A stretch of 64,000 bases of DNA from Furcasterigmium furcatum (GCA_001599815.1 BCIA01000003.1:3968001-4032000); one strand, 5' to 3'; counted from the first letter of the stretch, positions 35,701 through 47,008 are shown. A program made the numbers and translations. Notes: generated by a model from the sequence alone, not told the origin.

Positions 35701-36620
35701 GGGCTGCCTGACTACGGTGTGACTGTCAACCCAGTCAAGACTTTGGTCAATTTTGACCTGAGCGTGGACGGCGTCCAGGTGGCCAGGACCTTTGGGGGTG
35801 AGAAATTCCCTTACTGCGGAACGCAAATTGATTGCAAGACCCTCGACATCGGCAAGAATCGTGAGCTTGTCAAAGACTCTGGTATGTCTCAAACTCGCAG
35901 CACAGGTGGAAGAAGTTCGCTAATACCTCTCCAGTCACTGAAAATGGCTTGACAGTCGAGTTTGGGCACGTTCCTGGCCGAAATTTTCAACGGAAAGTCT
36001 TCAGTAGGTCGAGCGAGGGCGGGCAGTCCATGCCATACCATTCATTACTGACGCAACTCGCAGATGCTTTCAAGATCCAATCCCACGTCATGTTCTATGA
36101 CACGAGCCACAACTCCCCCAGGACAGTACTGATGAACCTCTTCGACGCGTTTTCGGAGACAGCGACGAAGATCTTGGCATATGTGGGATGTCTGCCTCCC
36201 AAGCATCAGCCCTCTCCGAAGATGGTGGCAGGTGAGTGCCCAAAATACTTCACCCGCCCCCTATTTCTCCTCTTCCAGTACTAATTCAGAAGCAGACACC
36301 ATTGCCCGGCTGGTTGAAGTCGCGCATAGTCTGCTCACCAGCAAGACTCGGAAAGCCAAACATCCGACATACGCATGTGCGGTGAGCAAATCTCAGGTGA
36401 AATGGTGAGTACCAATAACTATGCGTGCAATGTCTGCAACGGAGCCTCGTGTATTAACGGGCTCGCTCTCAGGCTCGCTCTTCATGCCATGATGAAGACG
36501 CTGCAACGGCGGCAGTCTCACTACACGGAAGTTCTCGTGTGGCTGGGTCGCGAGGTAGAGCGGCTTGCGGCCAAGAAGGGCATCCAGGACATGAAGTTGA
36601 TGCAGCGCGTCGTAGCTTGA
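32681..36620 (+). CDS. TERT: Telomerase reverse transcriptase catalytic subunit
   Basis: Nine exons (32681-33115, 33164-33653, 33707-34485, 34542-35003, 35056-35881, 35935-36003, 36064-36231, 36290-36404, 36473-36620) give 1163 residues; every junction keeps frame. It adds telomeric DNA to chromosome ends using the telomerase RNA. The basic N-terminus is nuclear-localisation-like. The RNA-binding part includes FGFRH, HVLNRCPPK and the T motif (about residues 625-640, FFFRHDVWRHV). The RT motifs are in order: motifs 1/2 (HIRLLPKGATMRPIMNL, about 672-692), motif A with Asp763 (LYFAKVDVKSAFDTIP), an insertion of about 100 residues before motif B' (QGIPQGSVLSSTLCN), motif C with Asp916-Asp917 (RLIDDFLLI), and motif E (PYCG instead of the usual WCG). 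The C-terminal extension is intact (ACAVSKSQVKWLALHAMM). All three catalytic Asp are present, so it looks functional. Confidence 0.96.
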
Positions 36621-37326
36621 AGCTTTGTGATACTAGTACCGGGGCTCTTGAGTTGTAAGCCGTTGGACGTTGGACCACCAGAGGTCCCGTGTTGGGATCA
36701 ACGTCGTCGGGGCGGCTGGCAGTGAGGGATCCACACCGCCGGAAATGACGCTGGACATGGAGTCAGGTCCAACCAAAGTCTCGCGCCACATTGGCAGGCT
36801 GTAGTGGTTGGAGCTGGGCTACGGGCTGACTACCACTGCAGTGGCGTATGACCCCTTTTTTCTCAGCAGAAGTCGTCTCCGACTTGACGTCACGAGATTC
36901 ATGTCTCTCACATCGCACGCCACCCTTTTCGTGACTATGATATTGTGCACGCGTCCTTGTCCGCCGCCACGACATACGAAGGCATTACAGTTGCGGCTGA
37001 CCTTGTCACTATCAATTCCTGCCGACATGTGATACGGGCATTCGCTCCCTAGAAGAAACAACAGCGTGGTCGCTCGCTGTGAGCGAGACCGCAGGACTGC
37101 CGAGTCAGCCCATCGTGCGCGCAACTCGTCTCCCGCCTTTCCTGTTCGCTTACGGTAACCTGCGTGGACATTTCCTCTCGCCTCACCGCATGTAAGCAAA
37201 ATGCTTTTCGGCCTAGCATCGCCATCTCTTTTACCTTGAACCTCCTCCTCTCCCGCCCCCCGAAGACCCAATATCATCTCGAGAAGTACAACGTCGACTT
37301 CGAACCGCCTAGGTGCAGCAGCAAAG
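36621..37326. other. Intergenic region between TERT and the wax-synthase-type gene
   Basis: 706 bases between two plus-strand genes. It holds the TERT 3' end and the acyltransferase promoter, including a CT-rich stretch near 37235-37265 typical of fungal promoters. I see no gene. Confidence 0.55.
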
Positions 37327-39110
37327 ATGGCAGGCCTTGTGTGGCAGCCCTCGGAGCTCCTCGCGGCCTCGCTCCTCGAGACGCACCGCGACGCGTTCAA
37401 GGCAGCCTTGGCGGCCGGGACCCGGAGGAACTTCATCTTTCCCTACGACTTCATCCCGTCTTTCCTCGTACCGGTCCTCTACATGAGCATCCCGCACACA
37501 AATCGACCCTGGCTCTACGCCGCAAGATGGCTCGTTCTGGCCTTCGCCGTGGTCTTCAACCTCGACATGATGACGCGGGCCTCCAGCACCAACATCGCCT
37601 GGTCGTATGCCGCCGGCATGTGGGGGCTTTGGGCAATCATGCAGAACCTGGTGTTGTTGGCCTGGACTCGCCCGCAGTTCGAGGCTGAGCGAGTCCAGAG
37701 GAGGAAGAGGCGTCCTGTTATGGGATCGACCGAGCTTGCTGAAGGTGGGAGTTCTGGCCCAGGGACTTTGCATAACGGCGGTGCGATGACCCATCGACGC
37801 GGGTATCAGGACGTGCAAAAGGGAGTCAACGGACATGCCGAGATCAACGAGCACTCGCAGTTGAACGGCCAAGCCAAGATCAGCAAACCTATCACGGATG
37901 GTACTCGCGATAGCTCGAGCAAAAATCATGAAGCTGCTCTCGCTGCTCCTGGTGCTGACCTCGCCAAGTACGAATACTACTGGCAAGCCTTCCCACAACA
38001 TGGATCCTTCTTGGAACGATTCTTCTGGGCGCTGGATCTCTACTCCACGTTCAGAGCATCAGGTTCGTTTTGCTCTGCGTGTGGAATCCCCAGCCTTGAC
38101 TGACTATCTCTGTAGGCTGGAACTGGGTTGTCCGTGTCATCCCTCATCCTCAACCCCCTAAGACCCCACGATCAGGAGAGCTTGTCGACATGACCACAGT
38201 CCCCTTACGAACACAAAGCGGCTACAGGACCTACACGACACAGGCCGCCTTCCTCCGCTCCAAGATCGGCGGCTCTCTAATCGCCTACCTCTCCCTGGAC
38301 TTCCTCAAGATCCTCATGATGCGTGACCCCTACTTCGCCTACGGCAGCACCTCCACGGCCGCCCTTCCCCCTCACCTCACCAACCTCTCCCCCTGGCTCC
38401 TCAGCCTCTACCGCCACGCGCTCTTCCTCTGGGCCCTCTACGTCGTCCTCCTCTGGTTTTTCTCCTCCATCTCCCTCGCAAGCTACTACCTCCTCGGCCC
38501 CCTCTTTCCCATGCGCGGCGAGCTCTGGCAGCACAGCTCCATATTCGGCTCCTTCGACCAGATCCTCGACCGCGGCCTCGCCGGCTTTTGGGGCGTCTGG
38601 TGGCACCAGACCTTCCGCATCCCCTTCGCCGGCCCCTCCGCCTACCTCCTCCGCCACGGGTATCTCCCCCCGCGCACGCTCCAGGCCAAGGCCGCCGGCA
38701 TGCTCTTCGCCTTCTTCCAGTCCGGCCTCCTTCATGGCTGCGGCAGCTTCTCCTCCATCCCCGACACCAAGGTCTGGTACCCCATGCTCTTCTTCATGCT
38801 CTCCGGCGCCGGCATCATCGTGCAGTCCGCCGCCTGTGTTGCGCTCAAGGAGCACATCGACAGGGTGCCACGGCCCCTCAGGCGCGCAGGCAACTTATGC
38901 TACGTCCTGCTGTGGCTACACCTGACCGTCTGGCCGCTGCTGGAGGACTTCACCCGCCTCGGCGTCTGGCTCCTCGAGCCTGTTCCGTTTTCCCTGTTAC
39001 GGGCGTTGGGTTTCGGTCAGACGGAGAACGGCTGGTACAGGATAGAAAACGATGCACTGCCTCACTGGACTTGGGGCGCGAACTGGCGGCAGATCGGGTT
39101 CGCTCTGTAG
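37327..39110 (+). CDS. Wax-synthase-domain MBOAT acyltransferase-like membrane protein
   Basis: Two exons (37327-38062 and 38116-39110) joined by a 53-bp intron in phase, 576 residues. It is a polytopic membrane protein: hydrophobic helices near residues 40-60, 75-95 and 100-120, a hydrophilic loop (about 125-230), then about five further helices. In the C-terminal half the segment FWGVWWHQTFRIPF followed by FFQSGLLHGCG matches the fungal wax-synthase-like family, with the candidate catalytic His in SGLLHGCG near residue 450. These enzymes transfer acyl groups to alcohols; some fungal relatives acetylate secondary metabolites. No biosynthetic backbone gene is nearby, so the substrate is unknown. 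A lipid role in the endoplasmic reticulum is inference. Confidence 0.88.
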
Positions 39111-39601
39111 ACACGGGCTCTGGGATTGCCGGATGATTCGATACAGGCTGGTTGGCGTTTTGGCATACACTCTACATGGGTCATACGGGGTGCATCTTCA
39201 CTTACGGGCTACGTACCCTGAGCGCACGACTCCACAAACGATACGAGACGCATGTTCGTGGATCCAGTAGACAGACCCGGCGTTTCTTGAGAATTACTAG
39301 TAGAACATTTGAAGCATCAAGTCTTGCCGTCGTCGATTTCATGCCCGTGGTGATGAGTTCATGCACTTGGTTGTTCGCTCGAGAGCAAATATGCCCGTTG
39401 TTGGTGGACCCTGGGGTCGACTGGAACAGGGATGGCAAACCCATGGAAGGCATCGGGAGGAGTACTCTCATGCTTCTTTGTCTCGCATGCTAAGGGATCT
39501 CTCGCATCATTTTCCCATTTCTCCAGCAACCCCTCTGCCAGGGTCTTCTTCTTCCTCGCCTCCCACTTGCGGCCATATTTTCCATACTGCCAGACTCCTC
39601 C
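39111..39601. other. Intergenic region between convergent genes
   Basis: 491 bases between the stops of the acyltransferase and the metacaspase, presumably 3' untranslated regions. I see no gene or repeat. Confidence 0.55.
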
Positions 39602-41535
39602 TCACATGACGAAGAGGATATCCGTGTCTGGATACAGTCAGTCTTCGGCTCCGTATCGCGTCTAGAGTAGGGAGTTCGTTGCTTACCAATGGGATGACTG
39701 CTCGACAGTTGAGGCTTCTGAGTGTACTCTTCCTCTAGAATATCACGGACGCTGTTGAGAAGCTGAACGTAACTCTGCTGGGGGTTGGCGCGAAGAGCCG
39801 AGATGAACGCGTGAGACATGGCACCAGTCGCCCTGTTGGCAATGGTAGCATCGGCCCTGGAATGTGTTAGTCAATACTCGATTCACACGGCGAATATCGC
39901 TTACGAAGTCTGGTCGTCCTTGCTGCCAGACCACATGATGACATCGGCAGGCGACGTGCGAGTTTGCTTGGTGTGCTCGTGGGCTTCATCGCCATTCATG
40001 GCCTTTTTGCCAAAGTCCATGAGGGAGCTGACAACGCCGCCCATGTTACCGGTGGCGTAGGCCGTCACGGCATTGAGCAGACCTTGACCCGCCTCCTTGG
40101 CCAGGTTGGGTTCCTTGAGGACGCCCTTGGTCGAGTAGACGTAGGGAAGGTCGAGAGCAGTGCCAGAGTGACAAGAATCGAAGATGGCTGTCAAGCGGAC
40201 ACCGGGAAGGAGGGGTTTGACCATGATCCAGTGCATCTCGTCATCGACAATATGGCCGGCCTCCTTAAAGTCGACAGGGTAGATGACTTCGTCCAGACCG
40301 TCGTCTTCGTCACCATCCAAGTCCTCAGTGTAGCCACCGTGACCTGCACACACAATTAGCATATCAATATCACAATGGGCACCGCTTCTTAAAACTCACC
40401 AGAGAAGTGGAAGAAGAGAGAGTCGTTGGGCTGAGCACCCTGAACAAGCCAGTGCATGGCTCTAAGGATGTTGTCCTTGGTGGGCTGGCCGACCGGGTTG
40501 GTCTGATCGTCGGTGAGGATGACCATATCTTCACGCTTGTAACCGTAGCGCTCGACAAGGAAGGCGGAGATGTTTTGAACGTCGTTGATACATCCCCTAA
40601 GCTCTCCGTCTTGGCCGAAGTAGTTGACGCCAATGAGCAGGGCCTTCCTCTTTCCTGTACAGTTGGAGTACTGGAAGCTGTAGCCTTCGGGAGCGCCGTG
40701 GCCGAATTGCTGGGAGCCTGAAGGGGGTGGAGGGGGGGCGGATCGGTCACCGTGAGTCCAGTTGTTGGAGTTGACCGTAGGCATGTCTAGATAATGGGTC
40801 AGTTCCAAAGTCCTCGATGAGAATGAGATGACACATACGAGGTCTGTTTTCGTTGGGTCGGTTGACCGGGTAGCCGTAGACGTCTAAGCCGTGAGGAGGC
40901 GGGTAGTTTGGCGGGTCATACCGCCGGGTGTAGCTTTGGTCAGGGTGAGGTTCAGGAGGCGCCTGGCTTTCGCCATAGCTGCGGGTACCAGAAGGTGGTA
41001 GATAACCCCCGCTGGTCGGAGGGGGGCCGTGAGGAGCATCATAGTCTCTGCCAGGCGGCGGTCCGGAGGGGGCGCTGTAGTCATCGTGGCCGCCGTAGCG
41101 GGAGCGAGAAGAAGGGGGAGGCCCATCGGGGGCCTCGTAGTCATCGTGCCTGTCATATCGGGGACGAGGTGGCGGCGGCGGGCCATCAGGGGCCTCGTAG
41201 TCGTCGTGCCTGTCATATCGGGGACGGGAGCTGGGAGGAGGTCCAGGAGGGGCATCATACTCGTCACGGCCGTAGCTGGGGCGAGGTCCTGGGGGCGGGC
41301 CCGGGGGGGCACCGTACTCATCCCTGCCGTAGTAGCTGGGACGGGGCGGGGGAGGTGGTCCATCGGGAGAGTCGTACTCTTCCTCATAGCGACGAGGCGG
41401 CGGGCCGGAGGGAGCGGCATAGCCGCCGTAGCCGTGACCGGGAGGGGGGCCGGGAGGAGGTTGTTGGTATCCGCCGCCGTAGCCTCCTCCTCCGCCGTAG
41501 CCCCCGCCACCATAGCCGCCCTGATAGTAGGACAT
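39602..41535 (-). CDS. MCA1: Type I metacaspase
   Basis: Five exons (41535-40839, 40786-40400, 40343-39905, 39856-39687, 39627-39602) give 572 residues in phase; the last exon encodes only the terminal residues DTDILFVM. Metacaspases are Ca-dependent Arg/Lys-specific cysteine proteases linked to protein quality control, ageing and cell death. Residues 1-260 form a Pro/Tyr/Gly prodomain: a GGYGGGGY stretch, then 19-20 residue repeats, then a PPNY motif near 40905. The caspase-like fold begins with KRKALLIGVNYFGQDGEL. The catalytic dyad is His363 (FHFSGHGGYTED, split by an intron) and Cys419 (AIFDSCHSGTALDLPY). The p10-like part ends LSSSHPIDTDILFVM. No zinc-finger prodomain is seen, as usual for filamentous fungi. 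Confidence 0.96.
41030..41400 (-). repeat. Minisatellite coding the metacaspase prodomain repeats
   Basis: Six to seven imperfect units of 57-60 bp encode segments of the type YDRHDDYEAPDGPPP plus a short Arg/Pro spacer. Two neighbouring units around 41132-41250 are nearly identical in DNA (the same run from the GGCCTCGTAGTC start through TGTCATATCGGGGACG), which points to a recent duplication. All units keep the frame. Confidence 0.8.
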
Positions 41536-43099
41536 GATTGCAGCTGGTGCGGTACCGAGATGCCGAGCCCAAGAGTCCGGATTTGGGGAGCGTCAACAAG
41601 GGGAGGTTGGTAGCGCCGAGGCAGCTGTATGTGATGTGACAAGAGGAGTCAGTTGAGTGGGCACTTCGATGCGCGGGTGTGGTGAGGGTTGGCCGATGAG
41701 AGGGCAAAAGGGAAAGGTTGGCCAAGTCAAGCGTCAACGGTGGGATTTTACCTTTGATCGACGGACGCGCGTTTGTGAGGAACGAAAGATGGAAAGTGAT
41801 AGAGAGCTGGAGAAAAGCTCCTAGGGAGGGAGCTCTGGGCGAGCCTGGACGTTTGGGTCGGGCCTTAGGTACGGCCCGCTGATGGTGCGGGGTGTTTGGG
41901 AAAGCTGAGACGATTCAGAGCGGCTAGCCTGGACCCTTGGAGGGGTATGTGGAGGGAGGGAGGGAGGGAGGGAGAGGGTGGTGCAGTCTGCGTAAGTCGC
42001 CGGGCTGGCAGGGGGTTCATGAGATTGGGTAGCACCTGCCCTACAAGCAGTGCCCGCTTGGCTGTCTCGCTCCTTCCTGAGCTGAGTGGGGGCGATTTCC
42101 ATGCCGAGGGTGAAGTCAGCTCGCGTCGATATTGTTCAAGTTCCATTCTCTTCCACCATCGCTGCCCGTGCAGAATTGACGAAAATCCCCGAGTTACAAT
42201 AAGGTGAATTGTCCAAACCCATGCAACACAGAATGCGCCCAGATAGGGCAACGAGGGCGACCGAGGCTCCTGCGGCCTCTTTTCTTCGAGGCAGATACCA
42301 TTACAAGAAGCATCCCAGCTCGGAGAGGGCCGACCAATCAACACTCTCATACACGGGATTCTCCTGCAACTGTCCATCGGTTCAAGCTCGCCGTGCGATG
42401 ATGACTGATGATCTCCGGCGGCGGATTGGCCCAGAATCTCAACTTCGTCGAGTACCGATCATCATTTCGCTATCGTCGTCAATTCCAGGTTCCAGGTTCT
42501 GCAGAAGTCTGATGAATATGAAACCCAAGCCGGTAGGAGGGCCATAAGACAGATGACCGCCCGCGGAACGACCACGTCACCAGATTACCACGGATCGAGC
42601 CTCAGATAATTGAAATGCCTTTTGCTAGGGGGTAATTTCAAGGACTGACTGCCTGATCAACTTGTAGCAGTTCTAAAGAATACCCATCTGGTCAGCAATA
42701 TAGCTGAACCGGCCATGTATTTTGTGGCCCTCACGGTTGACAGCTGCGAAGCGCTTACTACTAGTACGAGGCCCGACAATCTGCCGGGAGAAGCTGGCTG
42801 GTCGGAGCTTCCAGGTTCTTTGGTGAGGTGGTTGTCTAGTGCCCGACCAAGTCAAAGGCGGGGTCCTCGCAGGTTGGAGAAACAATCCACATCCCACCTT
42901 CACCTCTCAGCCTCAATCACCACCTCACCTCACCTCTGCCGGACCTCGATTCCCACCCTGCCTGCCCTGAACTGGCCTCCTTGTGCACTGCCTCCGCCAA
43001 CCTATCCATCGCCGCAAGTCGCCGCAGCCGATTCAAATCCCCCCCGTGCCGCATCTACCTGGTCGCGCGCCTACGTCCCCCCGACCAGATCGCTGAACC
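41536..43099. other. Intergenic region, divergent between metacaspase and calmodulin-like genes
   Basis: 1564 bases holding both promoters. Next to the metacaspase, 482 bases carry no ATG on the coding strand; next to the calmodulin-like gene, 383 bases carry none. A GGGA repeat lies at 41951-41975. I see no extra gene. Confidence 0.55.
41951..41975. repeat. GGGA tetranucleotide microsatellite
   Basis: About six perfect tandem copies of the unit GGGA, in the 5' region of the metacaspase gene. Confidence 0.9.
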
Positions 43100-43949
43100 A
43101 TGGTGCGTAACCGCTCCCAGCCTCACGCGCGTTGCTCTCAGCTCCTCGACGACCACTGGTTGACCCGCCCACCACATGCGGCGGCCAACGTCGCCTGACC
43201 AACCTCAATTAACATCGTTGCCCTAGCCTTCCACGGCCGTCGCCAATCTCACGGAGGCGCAGTACGATGATCTGAAGGAGGTCTTCAAGGTCTTTGTACG
43301 TGGCCCCAGCCCCTTGTACCACCACGAGCTCGCATAGCTGACGACGACGCGTACAGGATCGTGATGGCACTGGTACGACCCCGTCCACGTCATGGTTCTC
43401 TCGCTCTCCCTGATGAGACTAACCTACTGTGCGCCTCTCTAGGTGACATCAGCCCCGCGGAGCTCCAGATCGCCATGAACTCCCTCGGCCTGAAGCCCAC
43501 ATTGGCCGAGGTCAAGGAGATGATCCAGGAGATCGACGCCGACGGTGATGGTCAAATCGATTTTCACGGTACTTTGCCTTGCTAACCCATACGCGACGAA
43601 CGAGCATACTAACGGCACCTTGCACAGAGTTCCTAGACATCATGGCAACCCCGGCCAAGCCCGTGGGCGACTCTAAGGACGAACTTGTCGCCGCTTTCCA
43701 GGTCTTCGACAAGGACGGCAGCGGCTCCGTCTCGTCCAGCGAGTTGCGGTCCGTGCTCATCTCCCTCGGCCAGAAGCATACCGACGAGGAGATCGACGAG
43801 ATGGTCACGCATGCCGACCTAGACGGCAATGGGTCCATTGACTGTGAGTGCTTGCCGATTCCTGAATGAAAAGCAGGTGGACATGGCTGACTGGGCGCAA
43901 AATAGACCAGGAATTCGTCCAGCTTATGGCTCCCAAGAACAAAGTTTAA
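43100..43949 (+). CDS. Calmodulin-like protein with four EF hands
   Basis: Six exons (43100-43102, 43227-43295, 43357-43372, 43443-43568, 43628-43843, 43906-43949) give 157 residues. Exon 1 is only the ATG, followed by a 124-bp intron. Four complete Ca-binding loops are present: DRDGTGDISPAE (25-36), DADGDGQIDFHE (61-72), DKDGSGSVSSSE (99-110) and DLDGNGSIDYQE (135-146), each with acidic residues at 1, 3, 5 or 9 and Glu at 12. The tail QEFVQLMAPKNKV resembles calmodulin. The N-terminus and central linker differ from the nearly invariant fungal calmodulin (it lacks the usual MADSLTEEQ start), so I call it a calmodulin-like paralogue acting as a Ca sensor. A divergent true calmodulin or a myosin light chain is less likely. 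Confidence 0.9.
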
Positions 43950-44484
43950 TGCGAGAAGAAGCGAGACGGGAGATATCCAGATACGACAGAGTGCGTCAGC
44001 CGCCGGCCGAAACGGCACCATGCCCGAGTCATGAATTTCAGGTCCAGATCCACATCGATGCCGCGTCATTTCACATGCCGTGAACGACCCCCTCGTGGTT
44101 TTTTTTTTTTGCCATGTCTTGTGTTGTCATTTCTGCTATCTTCCACCGCACCCTCTGCGTCGTGAGAAGAAAACGACAGGCTGTGGTTGCCGTTGAGAAA
44201 AACTAAAACTGCGTAAAGCCGAATCGTGGAGTGGGTAGGTAATCGAAAGGGTGAAACATCAAGTTGTCGGCCCGGAGACGACGGGAGGAAAAAAGCAATG
44301 CCCAACGCCCGCAGTTACCATGCTCGATCTCGTTCGGTGATCCCCCTCTGCGAGCACCAGTGATTCCTCGGTCGAGTGCTGTTCCTCCACCTTCATCCTG
44401 GATTCTCGAGTGGGGTGCGGTCTGAAAGAAAGGTCCCGTAGCGGCCGGAATTGACGTCGGGATTCATCGGCGTCGGATGGGCGT
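43950..44484. other. Intergenic region between convergent genes
   Basis: 535 bases between the stops of the calmodulin-like and CYSTM genes. It has a run of twelve T at 44099-44110. I see no gene. Confidence 0.55.
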
Positions 44485-44991
44485 TTAGCAGCAGTCGCAG
44501 CAGTCCAGGCAGTCCAGGCAGCACGAGCAGGTCTCTCCGCAGAGCCAGCAGCAGCAGAGCGTGGCAATGCTGTGACGGGGTCAGTTGGTGGCCATTTCGG
44601 CTCGCGATGTAGGAGGCGGGCTCACCAGGTGTAGAGGCAGCCGTGGCTCTTCTCCTCCTGCTGGGGAGGAGGGGCTTGCTGCTGGGGAGGGTAGTACATC
44701 TATACAGCGAAAAGCAGCCAGTCAGTCAAGAGCGCGGCGAGCCGCTTCGGGGACATTCGAACTTACAGGCTGGCCGGGAGGAGGGTAGCCCTGCTGGTAC
44801 TGGTCAGGGGGAGGGTAGGGGCCCTGAGGGGGCGGCGAGCCGTAGTACCTAGTGCGATTCGCGATGAGGTTAGAATTCGGAAAATGGTGAATTGATCACA
44901 GCCTGTCACCGGTGCATCGCGAATGCACCTCGGGACCGGACCGGCCGGCCGAGAGAGGGAATCAGACTCACTGCTGCTGCTGGTAGGACAT
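44485..44991 (-). CDS. CYSTM-type small cysteine-rich membrane-associated protein
   Basis: Four tiny exons (44991-44972, 44848-44767, 44699-44626, 44569-44485) give 86 residues, all in phase. The N-terminal two thirds are Pro/Tyr/Gln/Gly-rich (MSYQQQQYYGSPPP, then YPPPGQPMYYPPQQQ). The C-terminus is a Cys-dense hydrophobic segment, CIATLCCCWLCGETCS, followed by CCLDCLDCCDCC, which matches the CYSTM module found in eukaryotic stress-tolerance proteins. The Cys stretch probably inserts into or is palmitoylated at the plasma membrane. The role is inferred from the family. Four exons for 86 residues is unusual, and automatic annotation would easily miss this gene. Confidence 0.88.
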
Positions 44992-47008
44992 GGTTGCTGG
45001 AGAGTCTGAAGATCTGTGTGAAACGGTGGTGAGGAGTAATGAGTGTCGGTCTTCTGCGTCGACGATGGGATTCGTGCAGTCGCCAAAGCGCGGTGAGATG
45101 GAGGTTTTGGATTGGGGAGGAGGAAAGAAAGGGCAGGGAAAAGCAGCTGCCAGGTCAGATTGTTTGGAATGGCAAGGAGGTGATCAGTGCCCCCAGTCGA
45201 AAGCCCAAGTATTCACTCCACTTTTGCCGTCCTTGGCCGGCATCCAGATGGGATGAGAAAGATGGCACCAAGGAGCGAGACACTGAGATACACGGACAAT
45301 CCACGAATAGGGCGGGCGGGAAGGCGGCCAGGCCAAGTACCTGTGCTCCCCAGCTATCACTAGCTGCACCCTTTACTACGCGTCCAGTCTATCTGACTAG
45401 CAGGTGGCACGCACTGCGTGCAGACAGTCGAAGCCGGAAAGCCGTCCCAAGTTACATGTTGATGCTCGCGGTGGCTCGAGTGGATTGGGGGTCCAGGGGT
45501 TCACGTGTGGAGTTGGTAGCCGTGATTTGGTCTTGGCAGCGTACGTGGACATGTCCAAAAGAGTTAGATTGCCTGCACCTGGTTCAGCCAGAGGCTGCAA
45601 GAGCAGGGCTCACAGGGAGACAGCGGCGAATCAGAGAAGGCCCAGAGGCGATGCCGAGAGCCGCAAGGCCGTGGGATGGCACCTCTGATGTTCTCGTCCT
45701 CAGACGGTGACCCAGGCCAGGCGCATCCCTCGTCCGTCCATCCTGTCTGTCTTGTGTCCCTCCAGGGCGCTCGTCTCCTGGACCAGTCAACCAAGGCCTG
45801 GGAGCCCAACTCTGCGACTGAAGGAAGATACATACATATTGACGGGCGGCAAGCGTTTGCGTTTCGCGCCCGCTGATCAAGCTGATCCCAGAGAACAAAA
45901 CTCGACCGACAGGGCAGGGTCGGTCAACCACGCAACACACCACGTAACTGATGGGGCCGCGAGGAGGCAGCCCGTCTGCCCAGGAACAAGCCAGTGCATC
46001 CATGCGGCGGGCTTGTGGGCGGTCCTTCGTTCGGGTGACGAGACGAAGGGGGTATCGTGGGTGTTGTCGGGTAACCCTGACCACGATGAACGCGACGGCT
46101 CGACCCAACCACGGCAACGCAACCTGAACCCATGCGTGAAGGGGTTTGGCGACGTTGACACCACCTACCTAGGCAGACTGGATAGATTAGGCTGTGTGGG
46201 CATGGCCAGCGCATACGGTCAGGTCATATTATGTAGGTGAACCACTGGGCTTCCCAAAGTAAGCAGCGAAACGAGACCCTACGAAACGGTCATGTCTCGT
46301 GTGGGAGGTCGGGGCCTTTGGTACCTTTAGACGGGCGGGAAGCCCGAGCCATCGAAGTGTCAACGGGGCGGGAGGGGCCGCCGGGTTTGACCCCTCACTT
46401 CCATTAGTACGGTCCAAAAGGCTAGAGTCAATCAACAGCTCACCCCTCAGGTGAGTGGTTGACCCCTCGTCGGCTGCGCTGTTTCTGCTGTGTCCCTGCG
46501 CGGCTCGGAAGTTGTCCTGGTGGTGATTTGCGGCCTTGCGCCTTCCATTGGCTTCGTTTCGTATGGGGAAGGACCCCTCCTGCCTTCTTGCCTCAAGTCA
46601 CGCAGGCAGGCAGGAGGGAAGGTGCCGGGTTGGCTGGGGCATGGAATCTCCGGCTGCCTCCTGCTGCTCTTTTCTTCCGTTGGGTTGCCGCGGGGTTCTT
46701 TTAAATTCACTCAAGTTCGTGACAACTTCACTTGCACACTCAGTTTCCTCCATCTCCTTGCCCTCCCTGATATCTCCTTGGCGACGGATCTCCTCCTCGG
46801 GACCAGTCTCCCCTACGACCCCTCTCGCTCTGCTTCCCCGTTTCCTATCACATTTCTCGCCGAGAGGATCCGAATCCACAGAGCTTACGAGTCCCGCGCC
46901 AAACCTGTCCATCTCGGGCACTCCCGCATCTAGCACCAAGAGCCATCCGCCAACCAAGCCACCAAGACGTCCACTCGGCACGCCGTTTCCGAGCCGCAAG
47001 CACACACC
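44992..47008. other. Intergenic region, divergent between CYSTM and WW genes
   Basis: 2017 bases with both promoters. Several overlapping Arg/Pro-rich open frames near 45040-46240 show no domain motifs and are taken as chance. A CTACCTAGG motif lies at 46164-46172. The last 365 bases before the WW gene contain no ATG and look like an mRNA leader. Confidence 0.5.

Noticed and set aside
38277..38855. Acidic Glu/Gly-rich 192-codon minus-strand frame
   Set aside because: Antisense shadow of the acyltransferase membrane helices.
44259..44567. 102-codon Ala/Arg-rich frame over the CYSTM tail
   Set aside because: Wrong frame of the Cys-rich exon; the spliced CYSTM frame gives a known module.
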